The notes beneath the pieces were generated by a model that saw only the letters and a program-made list of their open reading frames with translations, made no database searches and was not told the DNA's origin. Position numbers and translations under genes: made by a program. This document shows positions 1-17,168 of a DNA stretch of 64,000 nt, piece after piece. Numbering within the stretch: the stretch's first letter is position 1; the number at the start of each line of letters is the position of its first letter. The DNA is from Enoplosus armatus (Eukaryota; Chordata; Actinopteri; Centrarchiformes; Enoplosidae), in the NCBI RefSeq assembly GCF_043641665.1, contig NC_092203.1, positions 7,176,067-7,240,066 on the forward strand. Reading direction: 5' to 3'.

Positions 1-6052
<6,052 letters not shown>

Positions 6053-6057
6053 AGAAC

Positions 6058-6080
6058 GAGAGGGGGCGGCCCCCCCTCTC
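6058..6080 (+). promoter_or_regulatory. Stable GC hairpin 5 nt after the prps stop
   Basis: A perfect 9-bp inverted repeat, GAGAGGGGG (6058-6066) and CCCCCTCTC (6072-6080), is separated by the 5-nt loop CGGCC. It starts five bases after the TAA at 6050-6052. In RNA it would form a very stable stem-loop. Its function is unknown. Confidence 0.6.
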
Positions 6081-6468
6081 CCCCTCGTCAGGCCACTCGG
6101 CTGGCACTTTTTGCCACATATTCTCCAGAAAGGCTCGGGAAAAAAAAAAGAGCCCGATGGTTTTCTTTGGCCAACCCCATGTGACTGCTTAAAGGTCACG
6201 TCCACACATTTTCTCTGACATTTTCACCCAGGAGACAGAGCGAAGATCACTTCCTTCTCTGAAGACCAACTTTGTATTTATGAGTATCTCTCTTTTTTTC
6301 TTCTTCTCTTTTTTCAGTTTCAGTCTTGCCAACCTTGAACTCCTGAGGCCTGGCCTTCACTTTAACCAAAGGGTCCATTAACATTATTTGTACCACATAC
6401 TCTTTAAATTAAGCATTCCACTAGTTTATATGATTAGAAATATTTTGACCCGTTCTGCTTCACAAAGT

Positions 6469-6474
6469 AATAAA
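6469..6474 (+). terminator. Proximal poly(A) signal of the prps2-like gene
   Basis: Canonical AATAAA about 415 bases after the stop codon, in an AT-rich setting. Confidence 0.5.
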
Positions 6475-7140
6475 AGATGGTAAAAAATGTGAAAAGATGT
6501 GCACCTTTCCCCCTCAAGTGTTTGCTTTAACAGCTGCTAAAAGATAATATAGCCTAACCCTTAACTAGCTAATGCTGTATTGACTGTAATAGTTTATGCT
6601 TACCGCTATCATCAGGCCACATACAGTAGTTTTAAAAGCTGCACCAAGTGGAAACGTGTTGAGTAAAAATAGGGAACATTTAGTTTACTCACTTTTTCAG
6701 GGTTTTTCTAATGAGCCTCATGAATGTGCTGATGTGTCTTACCTCTGCAGTGTCTCCCACACGAAGCTGCTGTCAACCCTCTCCTTCACTACTTATAATT
6801 GTGCTAAAAAAGCTATGAAATCAAGTGACTGCTCTCCAAACTCTGACGGGTCTGTTGTTGATTGGAAGTGTCTGATACGAGGTGTAGTGGGTGCTTCACC
6901 CATGTTCCAAAAGGTCATGAAAGCAAATTGAGCCTGAAGCTTAATGATAGTGTTAAGATTTAAAACGTGATTTGTCACAGAAATGGTGTAATTGTCATCA
7001 CAGCTGTAATGGGTCACTTGCGTTCGAATGAGGCAGGTTTCACTGTTTGCCTGTTGGTGGATTAAAAAAAGTTGGGTGGAAAAGTGTGATATTTTTTTTT
7101 TTATATATATATATGTAACACTTCAAGCTGTTTCTTTGAC

Positions 7141-7146
7141 AATAAA
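7141..7146 (+). terminator. Distal poly(A) signal of the prps2-like gene
   Basis: Canonical AATAAA about 1.1 kb after the stop, preceded by a TA-rich run. GT-rich sequence follows within 40 bases ('ttccttgtgtcg'), as expected of a cleavage site. Confidence 0.6.
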
Positions 7147-7599
7147 GCTTTGACAATGGCGTACAGATGCACTGCCTTTGCTTTCCTTGTGTCGCCAATA
7201 ATGCTGCGTCCTACACTTCCCATAATGCAACTGAATAACATCTCTGCACAAGGTCAATGCCAACATCCTTCAAACTCTACATCCCCAGTCTGTCACATGG
7301 ACTGTCTTTGAAAATGTTTAGTGTCTGAGCCCAACTCGATGACATCACTGTGACATCATCAGGGTTATTTCCTTCAGAAAGCGGCTCCGGAGCCACAGAC
7401 GACGTTACACAGCTGTTTTTACAGGTTGATTAGCATTAATTATGACTAGTGATGTTTATGCCTTAAATTAGTGGAGTTTCCTTTATTAGGTACATGATGA
7501 ATAAATGAATAAATCCAGATGGCTCTGGAACAAAACTAAACAAAATAAAAGATGTGGCTGAAACCTCTGGAAAAATTCCAGGAAGTGGACTTTTAAAGT

Positions 7600-7935
7600 A
7601 AAATATAAAAATTGTACATAACTAAGTTTTCAGGTACTTGTACTTTACTTGAATATTTCCATTTTCTGCTGCTTCACACTTCTACTTTTCCCACTGTATT
7701 TATCTGACAGCTGGAGTAACTTTTTAGAATAAATTTTTACATAAAAAACGAAAACAGTGCTTTGTTTGTGACCTCTTACGTCATGGTTTTATTGATGCCA
7801 TTCGCTCATCTGAGGTCAAAGGTCATGAACACCTTGCCTGAAACTGAAAGAAAATGTACATTCTTGAGAGCTTGTGGGTAGTAAAAATGTAAAATGATGA
7901 AGTACTTGGAGAATCTGAGATATTCAGGGATGAAA
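7600..7935. repeat. Degenerate dispersed repeat with 'tacttgtactttacttg' core
   Basis: The segment around 7632-7720 alternates 'acttgtacttt', 'tgctgcttcacacttctactttt' and 'gtatttatctgacagctggagtaac'. This matches my recollection of a very common teleost repeat. Borders are uncertain, and there is no second copy in the window to confirm it. Confidence 0.4.
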
Positions 7936-7969
7936 TGTTGACGCTCTCATGATGTTGCATGTTAACCCG

Positions 7970-7983
7970 CCACCAGGGGGAGC
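7970..7983 (+). promoter_or_regulatory. CTCF-like motif between prps2 and tmsb4x
   Basis: CCACCAGGGGGAGC differs from the CTCF core CCACCAGGGGGCGC at one base. It lies in the short gap between the prps 3' end and the thymosin promoter. Occupancy is inferred, not seen. Confidence 0.55.
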
Positions 7984-8346
7984 CCTTTCTGCATTACTGA
8001 GCAGCCAGAGCTGCTGCAGACAGATAAAAGTAATGAGGAGGAACAATGTGCCATTGAAGTCACTACAGAGTGGTTTTTAGATGAAATGCAGTTGAACTGA
8101 TGGTGTCTTTTAAGTAAAACAGCTGTAGTGGTGGTAAACAGAGGTGGAGGGACACCATGCTGACATAAAACAGTGATAACAGCGGAGGTGGAGTGAACCA
8201 CTCAGCACCACATGGATACTGTAGAGCATAGAAACACAGAACATGGATTTATTGTGCTTTCTCTCCTCCGGGAGGTGATAATATGAGGCTCCTTTCAGGG
8301 GGTTCAGTGTTTGGTTTCAGCATGAGGGTGCAGGGTTTGGGCCTCT

Positions 8347-8360
8347 CCAGCAGGGGGACA
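8347..8360 (+). promoter_or_regulatory. Second CTCF-like motif, same orientation
   Basis: CCAGCAGGGGGACA fits the degenerate CTCF core (CCASYAGRKGGCRC) with one mismatch. It lies 377 bases after the first motif, on the same strand, about 60 bases before the putative thymosin TATA-like element. Confidence 0.5.
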
Positions 8361-8389
8361 CGGAGGACGGGGACTGGTGATGTCAGATG

Positions 8390-8491
8390 TCATTAGCATA
8401 TTTCTGACTATATCTAATGCTTGCGCAAAGACGCGCCACTACTGCTGCAACGCACTGAACAGAGACCTTCCAGCCAACAGCCGCCTCTCTG
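8390..8491 (+). promoter_or_regulatory. Putative tmsb4x promoter and non-coding exon 1
   Basis: A compact promoter-like block. It has an octamer-like CATTAGCATA (8391-8400), a TATA-like TATATCTA (8410-8417), and an exact C/EBP palindrome TTGCGCAA (8421-8428). A GC-richer leader then ends in a strong donor (GTAAGC at 8492). Beta-thymosin genes usually have a short non-coding first exon followed by an intron before the ATG exon, which fits: the acceptor is at 9596-9597. The start site itself is not shown by sequence alone. Confidence 0.45.
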
Positions 8492-9909
<1,418 letters not shown>

Positions 9910-10820
9910 AGCCCCTCCCTCCCATCATGCACTGTACAACCCCACCCCCCCACCTCCTCCTCCTCCTCCTCCCGCATTGCCTTGTTTTCAGTCACTTCTT
10001 TTAGCTGTATAACTTTGTAACCGAAATTATGAAACGACAACAATAACCACGCTGCACAGCCTGTGGACGGATGACGCCTTCACCCCGGGCGGTCGGGCCC
10101 CGTCCCCTCAGCGAACACCACCTGAAGCACCTTCATGCTCGTCCCGTGCGTCGGGGGGAGATGAGGAGGATTTGTCTGAGGCGGAGGGGGCTGCAGAAGG
10201 TGCACGTCTCCTCTTCAACACCACCTCAGCTACCAACATAGACGTGCAGCAGAGAGGCCTAAGGGAACGGGGCGTGGCCTGCGTGGAAGCTCGTCAACGT
10301 CTCACCACCGACACCCAACTTCCTGTGTGGCTGCTTTTGCGCCAAAGCTGAGGCGTCAAGCTTTTTTTTGTTTTTATTGTTTTTTCGTCTTCTAATTTTC
10401 GGAAATGCACAACTTTGTTTGTACGCTGGCCAAATGTAAATGCCCCAAAAATTGATACTGTTGTCTGCCACCATGTTTTTTTTTCTTTTGTATGTACACG
10501 AGGATAAAAAGTGTAACGGATTCCATCTAGTTCTGCGAGATGCTCAAATGGACCTTATTTACGGTTAAATTGTAACACCCTTTTGTCAGAGTGATTCGGG
10601 ATAGCTTTTGTGTTGCAATCTGTCTCTGAATTGTCTCAAATGAGGAAAAGGTAAAAAAAAAAAAGAAAAGATAATACACCGGTAATTGATTCCATGTGTT
10701 TGCTTTCAACAGTAGATCAAAATTCTTTGGAGTTCCAGCAGTCATGTTACTCTGCCACAAACCATTACCAGAAATGGAAAACCGTGAAATGTTGTAATAA
10801 AAAAGAATTTGTTACTAAAG
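9910..10820 (+). other. tmsb4x-like 3' untranslated region
   Basis: About 0.9 kb from stop to poly(A) signal. It starts C-rich with a (CCT)n run at 9953-9973, continues GC-rich to about 10260, then turns AT-rich before the AATAAA. Confidence 0.55.
10796..10801 (+). terminator. Poly(A) signal of the thymosin gene
   Basis: Canonical AATAAA followed by A-rich and then TG-containing sequence ('agactgtggagtgctttttc'), the usual layout around a cleavage site. Confidence 0.6.
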
Positions 10821-13800
10821 AATCAGACTGTGGAGTGCTTTTTCACATTCATCTGAACCAACGTCGCTGCACATTTTATTGCCGTTTCACATTTGCAAAC
10901 GTTTCATATGACGTAGCTTCCTGGTAGACTGCTTGTCTTAGTCTAACCCACTTTTCACACTATCACATCTTCAGATGCCAAACAATCCTTTAGCGTTACT
11001 TAAGGGATGAGGCTGTGCACTATTGAAAGGCTTAAACGTCTCCACAGCAGGCCTCGCAGGGATTTACCAGCACAGTAAGGAAGTGTGTATCCCTGAAATG
11101 AAAGCTACTTGTTAGACCACCTGTCACGAAGGTCTTTCCTTGGAGAAGTTGTGATCATGACTGTCATGGAGCAAAATAGTCCAGGAAGTAGACCCTGCCC
11201 ACTGATGCTAACTTCAGGCATAATTAAACTAAACTAAAGGCAGTTATTTCTTATCAGTGCCCTCTTATTTAAAAGAAAAAAAAAACAAGGTCTGTAACGT
11301 CGCTCTATTATCTGGTTTGATGCATTGTGAGCAGTGGCTTATGGGACAGCGTGCCCTGACCCAGAGTACAGGGTGTAGCCACAGCGGGAGATCTACTCAG
11401 CCCTTCGTCCTAAACTGCCTTTGTCCTAAATTAGCCACCGCCTACAAAGCCTTAATGTCATTAGCAAGACAGCGCTGACATTTCCTGTAAACAGCATGCA
11501 TTGCAGCACCTATATGTAATAATACTATTTAATGAGATGCGACTGTTGTTTGGGGGAGGTCATCCCTCTCAGGAGTGTGATCACCTGGGACATAACTCCA
11601 CATTTCTCAGCGTGTCAGACGCGTCTTTGTCACGGTATTTATTGTGTGTTTTCTGTGGCGGATAAACATTCAAAGTGTATCTTGCAGAGAGAAAGCATCA
11701 TCGAAGTTGCTCAGCTCTTTTTTCCTTCCATGGAGAGATTGATCTCAGGCCACGTAACAGTCCGCAAATCTTGCATGTTAGTGTAAGTGGATTGGTGGTA
11801 AATCAGTTGCTCTTAATAAGGCATTAATCTGTACAGAGGAGGAGGAGGAGGAGGAGGAGGGGTAGTTGTGGAGGTTAGTGGGCTAGTGCAGGGAAGACCA
11901 AGCCAAAGCTTCACAGGTCCTCCCTCACATGGGATTAACACCTCCCGTCTCTCCTCTGCATGCTGCATGGCTCCACCACCAGAGCCTCCTGAGAAAGTGA
12001 CAGAGGATTTAAGGTGGAGCAGCAGATGGGGTGGAGTCGCTGTCCAAGTGGGGATGTGTCAGCACCGAGCCTGTCGTGCGCCGACGGGTGCCCTGCCTGG
12101 TAACCCATGGCAACAGCTGCTGCTGAGTCATTTTTCTGGGGCTGGGCGGTCGGGTGCTCGTTATCCTCATGGAGGCTGCCTCTCCCTGGCAGGCGCTCGT
12201 CATTAAACCTGTCCTGTTGGCGTGCTTTGAATACTGAGGAGATTATGGACGCAGCACATTCTGCTCTGTTGTCTCAGTTTAGACATATTTGACCATCTGT
12301 CTCCTGCATCCTCTTGTCTCCACTGAAGGCATGTCTTTGAAACTGGCCTGATTAAATGAGGGATTGATTGATTATTGGTTTCCCAATGCACACATGCCAT
12401 TGTTGAAGCTACTTTAGCGTGTTGTTGCACTGTGGGCTTGTGGATCTTTGTGCCCCTGATGGACTAGAGGTGACTAGCTGTGGTTAGCTTGTGGCCATGC
12501 TAGCGGCTTTAGCAGCTTTTGGGATAGAAACGTTGGTCGGTTGGTCAACCACTTTGGTCCAGGCTGAAATATCTCAACAACTCTTTGATGGATTGACATG
12601 AAATTTGGTACAAACGTTCATGGTTCTCAGAAGATGAATCCTAACGACTTTGGTGATCCCCTGACGTTTCCTCTAGCGCCACCATGAGGTTGACATCTTT
12701 GTTTTTTAGTGAAATATCTCAACAGCTATTGGATGGATTGCTGTTATATCTGACTCTTGTTTACAATCACTAGCTCTGTTGTTGGGGAGAACATAATTAA
12801 CAGCCACATCTCAGCTCATCCACCAAGTGTTCCTTTGTTATCTGTGTTGTATATTATCCGCAGGTACCGGTTGGTTTGCCACAGAGCCGACCGTCTGAGT
12901 CAGTTATCTTTCTGTCGCTGGCAGAGACAAACACATGGGGTCTGCTGTGGATTTCCATGGCAACTACCCACCCAGGAGCTACATTTGGCTTTGCCAGTGA
13001 AGCGGGACATGCCTGCCATCGACCGCATGTTAACACCTGACCATTAGCTCTAATACGCTCAGAAATATCCACCGTGCCTTCGGCTGCAGAGACAGAAACA
13101 GAGGAGAGACTAAACAGGAAAAACATGTTTCAGGCAGCATGTTTGTGTCATTATTATGGTTTCCTGTCCAAACCATATCTCTACAGTGTCTGTGGTGTCT
13201 GTGTTGAGTGCTGGCTTTCTCAGCTGTCTGCAGACTGATGTTAATATATAAAGGGAGACCTCAAATTAGCTGCACCTGTTCCTTCCCTGCTGCTGTGTTA
13301 GAGGTCATCAGATACAAATGTTCACCACTGCTGCTTTTTTATCAACATATGGCACATGAGGTATGAGCATGTGTATGTGAGCCCATAGGATGTGACTTCA
13401 GACTGTAATTTAATAAAAGACTCCACATGGACAAAACGAAACCTTAAACTAAATAACAGAATGACTTCAGGGGACTTTCTCATAACAGTATATCACAATG
13501 TATTAATACATTACATAATGGCATTAAATACGAACAGACCTATTTTTTTAGGCCCTGTTTTTAGTTATATGTCATTTTTATCTTTAGAAGTAGATCCTTA
13601 ATCCTTCAGTTGATCTGAATTGAATTTGGAGATACCTGTTTTTTTTAAGTCGTTCAAATGGACTCTTTTATCTCTCCTGATCCTGGAATTACTCTCAAAC
13701 AAAATACGTACATTAAAAGGTTTGTATGCCACAAAAACAGGCCTCAAAATGTTTCACAAGTCTTGTCCTCTTTGTGCAACGTGTTTACAGATAAGTGCTG

Positions 13801-16671
13801 TTCTGCGTCCGGAGTTAGCAGGGAAGCAGGAACTAACTTTTTATAGCACTCCTCTGAACAAAGACACAAAGTGCTGTGAAGTAGAGGAGAGCAAGACGCT
13901 CACATGAGCCAACATTTAACTGTAGGAAAGAGCAGACATGCACTGCCTTCTCCACCTATAATGTCAGTGCTAGCTCTCTTGTTGCACAAATGATAATTAC
14001 ATCAGATCCTGCGGATTGGTAAGAGCCTGTTAAACAGTTGTACGACCGCTAATTACACCATCAAACTGAGGTATAAAAGCACAGCCGTCTTGTAAAGAAC
14101 CAGTGGGGCAGAGAGCGGGCGTGGTCCCACATTAAAGACAGGGCTTTTTCTGCTGCAGGCTGGGCTGCCTGTATATAGCTTGGGTTGATTATGCCAGACA
14201 TGCTCTATTAGTCTGGCCCCAGGTGGGGCCCCGATCAATGGTGTCTCAATGTTGTTCCCCATTGCTTGTAAATGCATTAGCCAAAGCATTGCGCAGAATC
14301 GATGCCGCTTCATAGACAGCAGAGCGAAGCGCAGCACATCACAGTGAGTCAGATCGACTCATTGTGACTTGATGAGGTGGTCCTGAAAGTATCCACTCTG
14401 AGGTGATGGCCGAGGGTGAGCGTGACGGCTGCAGCTCACATGTGGCTGTGCGTGAATGTGTGCCTGCAGGGAGAACAAGATGCTATGAGCAGATTCATGT
14501 GCAGCTCGCCTTGCTGCCTCCACAGAGACGCTCTCAGTGGCTGCTCTCCTGAGGGTTTACGCAGAGCGACAGTTTGACATTTCCTCCGAGAGGAGAGGCT
14601 GTGGCTGCCACGCTGCAGACCAGGCGCTTCCTCCCTCGCTGCAGGCTCAGATCTGGGCCACTGTCTGCATCTCCTCTTCCTCCTTACAGAAGATGATGTT
14701 GCTGCTGCAGACACCTGACACTTTCTCTTTTCCAAAACACCACAGAGAAAATCTCCACTTATCGAGTTAATGCTTTCTGTAGCAGAACCCCCTTGATAGC
14801 TACAAATGTGCTGCTTTCTATGTTGCAGTTTGATTTTTCATGAACTGGAAGATTTCCAGTCCATTTAGAAATACATGAGGAATGTTACTACTGGCAGAAT
14901 AAAAGGCACACGCTGCTTTGGAGACCAGGAAACCCAGATAAAAAATAGTTTTTAGAATCTGTGTGAGTCAAAAAAACAAACTCAGCAGAAGTAAAAAATA
15001 TTTCTGCTTCATGAAATTTAAACCTGAGAGGAGTGTGTGACCCCCAGAGACTCTCCAGTGTTGATCATGAGCGTTAATTACCCTGGCAGTCCCGGTAGAG
15101 AGCTGCTTAATTACTGCCCCCTTGTTATTAACAAGCTTCGTCATGTCATGTTCTTATTTGAGTTTTATATTTTGTCAGCGTGAGACCAACGTGCAGCAGT
15201 ACAGGGCAGCAGCTCCTGGTCTGCTGCTTTGTAGTGTTGCATGACCTCTGACCTCTCTTGAGGGTTTGGGGAACCCAAAAGAGGATTTCCTGACAGGTAA
15301 TCAATAACACATCATATTAACATTATTAATATTACGGTGAACAGCGTGTTGAACTGCTTCTGCGTGTTTGGAGGGACCCAGGATTCTCTTTGTGGAGGTC
15401 TTCTGATGTGTGGGTGACTTTGTTTTGCCTTTGCACCAAGACCCGGATAAGAAGTGGAAAACTAAAAGAGGAATGGATGATGGATAGATCGCTTTAACCA
15501 ATATGTGCCTCAGCTTGCAACAAAATGCATCTATAATGTTCTTGATGCTTCAGCTCTGCATATGCAGGTGATTTGCCCAAGGACACCTTTTCAGCCCACA
15601 GTGTTTTGTGTTGCCACCAACGGTGATTGATGAGTCAGGTTTGGAAAGGCGCCCGAGCTTTTCACTCCTTTCAGTCCTGACTCTGTGGGCGCTTGATGAA
15701 GTTGCTGTAATTAAGACTGTAATCTTGCCTCATGCTGCTGCTTAGAAATGCAACCAGGAATGAATGGTGAGGTTTGTGTGTCTTATCAGGGTGGAGTTAC
15801 GCTGATAACTTGTCTGCCTGTGTGTCTCAACACTACCTCTCTGTTCTTCTCTTTACGTGGCCTAAAGGAAGAGTTATTATTAAAAACATGAATAACAGAA
15901 GCAGGTAAGATGTGCTTTTTGCAGTCTATCAGCTCATTATCTTTGTTTTGAGGCCCCCCCGAGGTTAATGGATCATGTTCAAGATAGCCCACTGCTCCTC
16001 ATCTCCTTTTTCTCTTCAGGGCTTCAATAAAGCCTCCTCGTGGTGTTACATCATATCGAGTATGTGAAGACTTGCAGAGTTGCTCAAACAATGTTGCTCA
16101 AAGGCTTCATTATGCAACACCTCGCTGGGGTCTGAAATGCACAGAGGATACTATCACCAGAGGCTTTAATGAGTCATGTGTTAAGTGGTATGAGTTGCAC
16201 GTACTCGGAGAGTTCAGGGGAATTTAATACAGTTGTATTAAATGTGTTTTAACGCACACTCAGCTCTCAGCTCTGAATCTCAGGAGTTCTCAGTAAGTCG
16301 ACACCACTCCCATAATCCACTTAACCTCATATCTTACAGTTGTTTGACATGGTGTTTATTTTTTATTTCCTGTTGGCGAGGTCAGTCCAGTGGCGATAAC
16401 GCCGGCTGGCGTGGCAGTGAGTCACGCCGAGCCAAGGTCAGCTCGAAGCTGTGTCAACAACAGCAAAGCAGCGCACTTTACAGTGCAAGGTGAGACAATA
16501 AGGAAGTCCAAGAGTACAAATCAAAGCATTTGTCAACTGTCAACATTATCCATAAAGGTGGTTGTTTCTGACAGTTAACCTGTTGTAGCTTCACATGTAG
16601 CAGACATCAAGAAAACGAATGAAACTCTGTGAGGACTGCAAATGAAATACATAAAATCCTCACTAAATTAC
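10821..16671. other. Gene-poor interval, part 1
   Basis: No coding exon is recognised on either strand. It includes a (GGA)n run at 11838-11861, a dispersed repeat at 12449-12750, and otherwise mixed unique-looking sequence. Low-identity open frames such as those near 11868-12206 and 14436-14735 show no family motif and are taken as chance. Confidence 0.5.
12449..12750 (+). repeat. Dispersed teleost repeat ('gactttggtgatcccctgac' type), copy 1
   Basis: It shares blocks such as 'ccactttggtccag', 'gatgaatcctaacgactttggtga' (also 56879-56900) and 'gccaccatgaggtt' with the copy at 56786-57190. Copies also share 'gctagc' rich tails. It is non-coding; the transposon class is unknown to me. Confidence 0.65.
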
Positions 16672-16925
16672 AATTATTAGTAGCTTAGCTTAGCATAAAG
16701 ACTGTGAGCAGGGGGAAACAGCTAGCCTGGCTCTGTGATTTTTTTACCTTTGGACGGAGCCAGGCCAGCTGTTTCTCCCTCTTCCAGTTTTTATGCTAAG
16801 ATAAGCGAACCATCTCCTAGTTATAGCTTCATATTTGGTGTAGAGACATGAGAGTGGTGTCAATCTTCTCATCTAAATCTTGGCAACAAAGGAAATAAGC
16901 ATATTTCCCAAAATGTTGATTTATT
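16672..16925 (-). mobile_element. Foldback MITE-like element, copy 1 (truncated)
   Basis: A long imperfect palindrome: 'ggaaacagctagcctggctctg' pairs with 'ggagccaggccagctgtttctcc', and 'cttagcataaagactg' with 'ccagtttttatgctaag'. The right end reads 'tcttctcatctaaatcttggcaac...aagcatatttcccaaaatg', the inverted complement of the terminus at 48889. Non-autonomous, no coding capacity; the left arm is cut short. I recognise this as a common fish repeat type but cannot name its family. Confidence 0.65.
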
Positions 16926-17131
16926 TCTTTGAAAGCTTTTAAAGTGTTGTGTTTCTTCAGGGTTAATCTCTGTTTTAACACAAGAATGTCTCTTTGTTTA
17001 GTGAAGGCAGTCGTGGTTACAGATATTTGGGTTCAGGGATGGACTGCAATGTGACTTATCTGAATACATTCTGAACACCCCACTATGTATGTGTGGTCTG
17101 CTGTGCTGAGAAAGAAATTGATTATAAAGCA

Positions 17132-17165
<34 letters not shown>
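17132..17165 (+). repeat. (CA)n microsatellite
   Basis: About 17 uninterrupted CA units. Confidence 0.95.

Positions 17166-17168
<3 letters not shown>

Larger units (their letters stand above)
6053..7165 (+). other. prps2-like 3' untranslated region
   Basis: This runs from the stop codon to just past the distal AATAAA. Two canonical poly(A) signals lie in it, so at least two transcript lengths are likely. The region opens with a GC hairpin (6058-6080), contains pyrimidine-rich runs near 6290-6315, and has an AT repeat near 7090-7115 shortly before the distal signal. The 3' end is inferred from signal position, not observed. Confidence 0.6.

Noticed and set aside
11868..12206. 112-codon + strand frame in the gene desert
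   Set aside because: Proline/glycine-rich with no domain; overlapping opposite-strand frames of similar length point to GC bias.
14436..14735. Minus-strand 99-codon Arg/Ser-rich frame
   Set aside because: No recognisable domain, no splice or promoter support, and an opposite-strand frame overlaps it.
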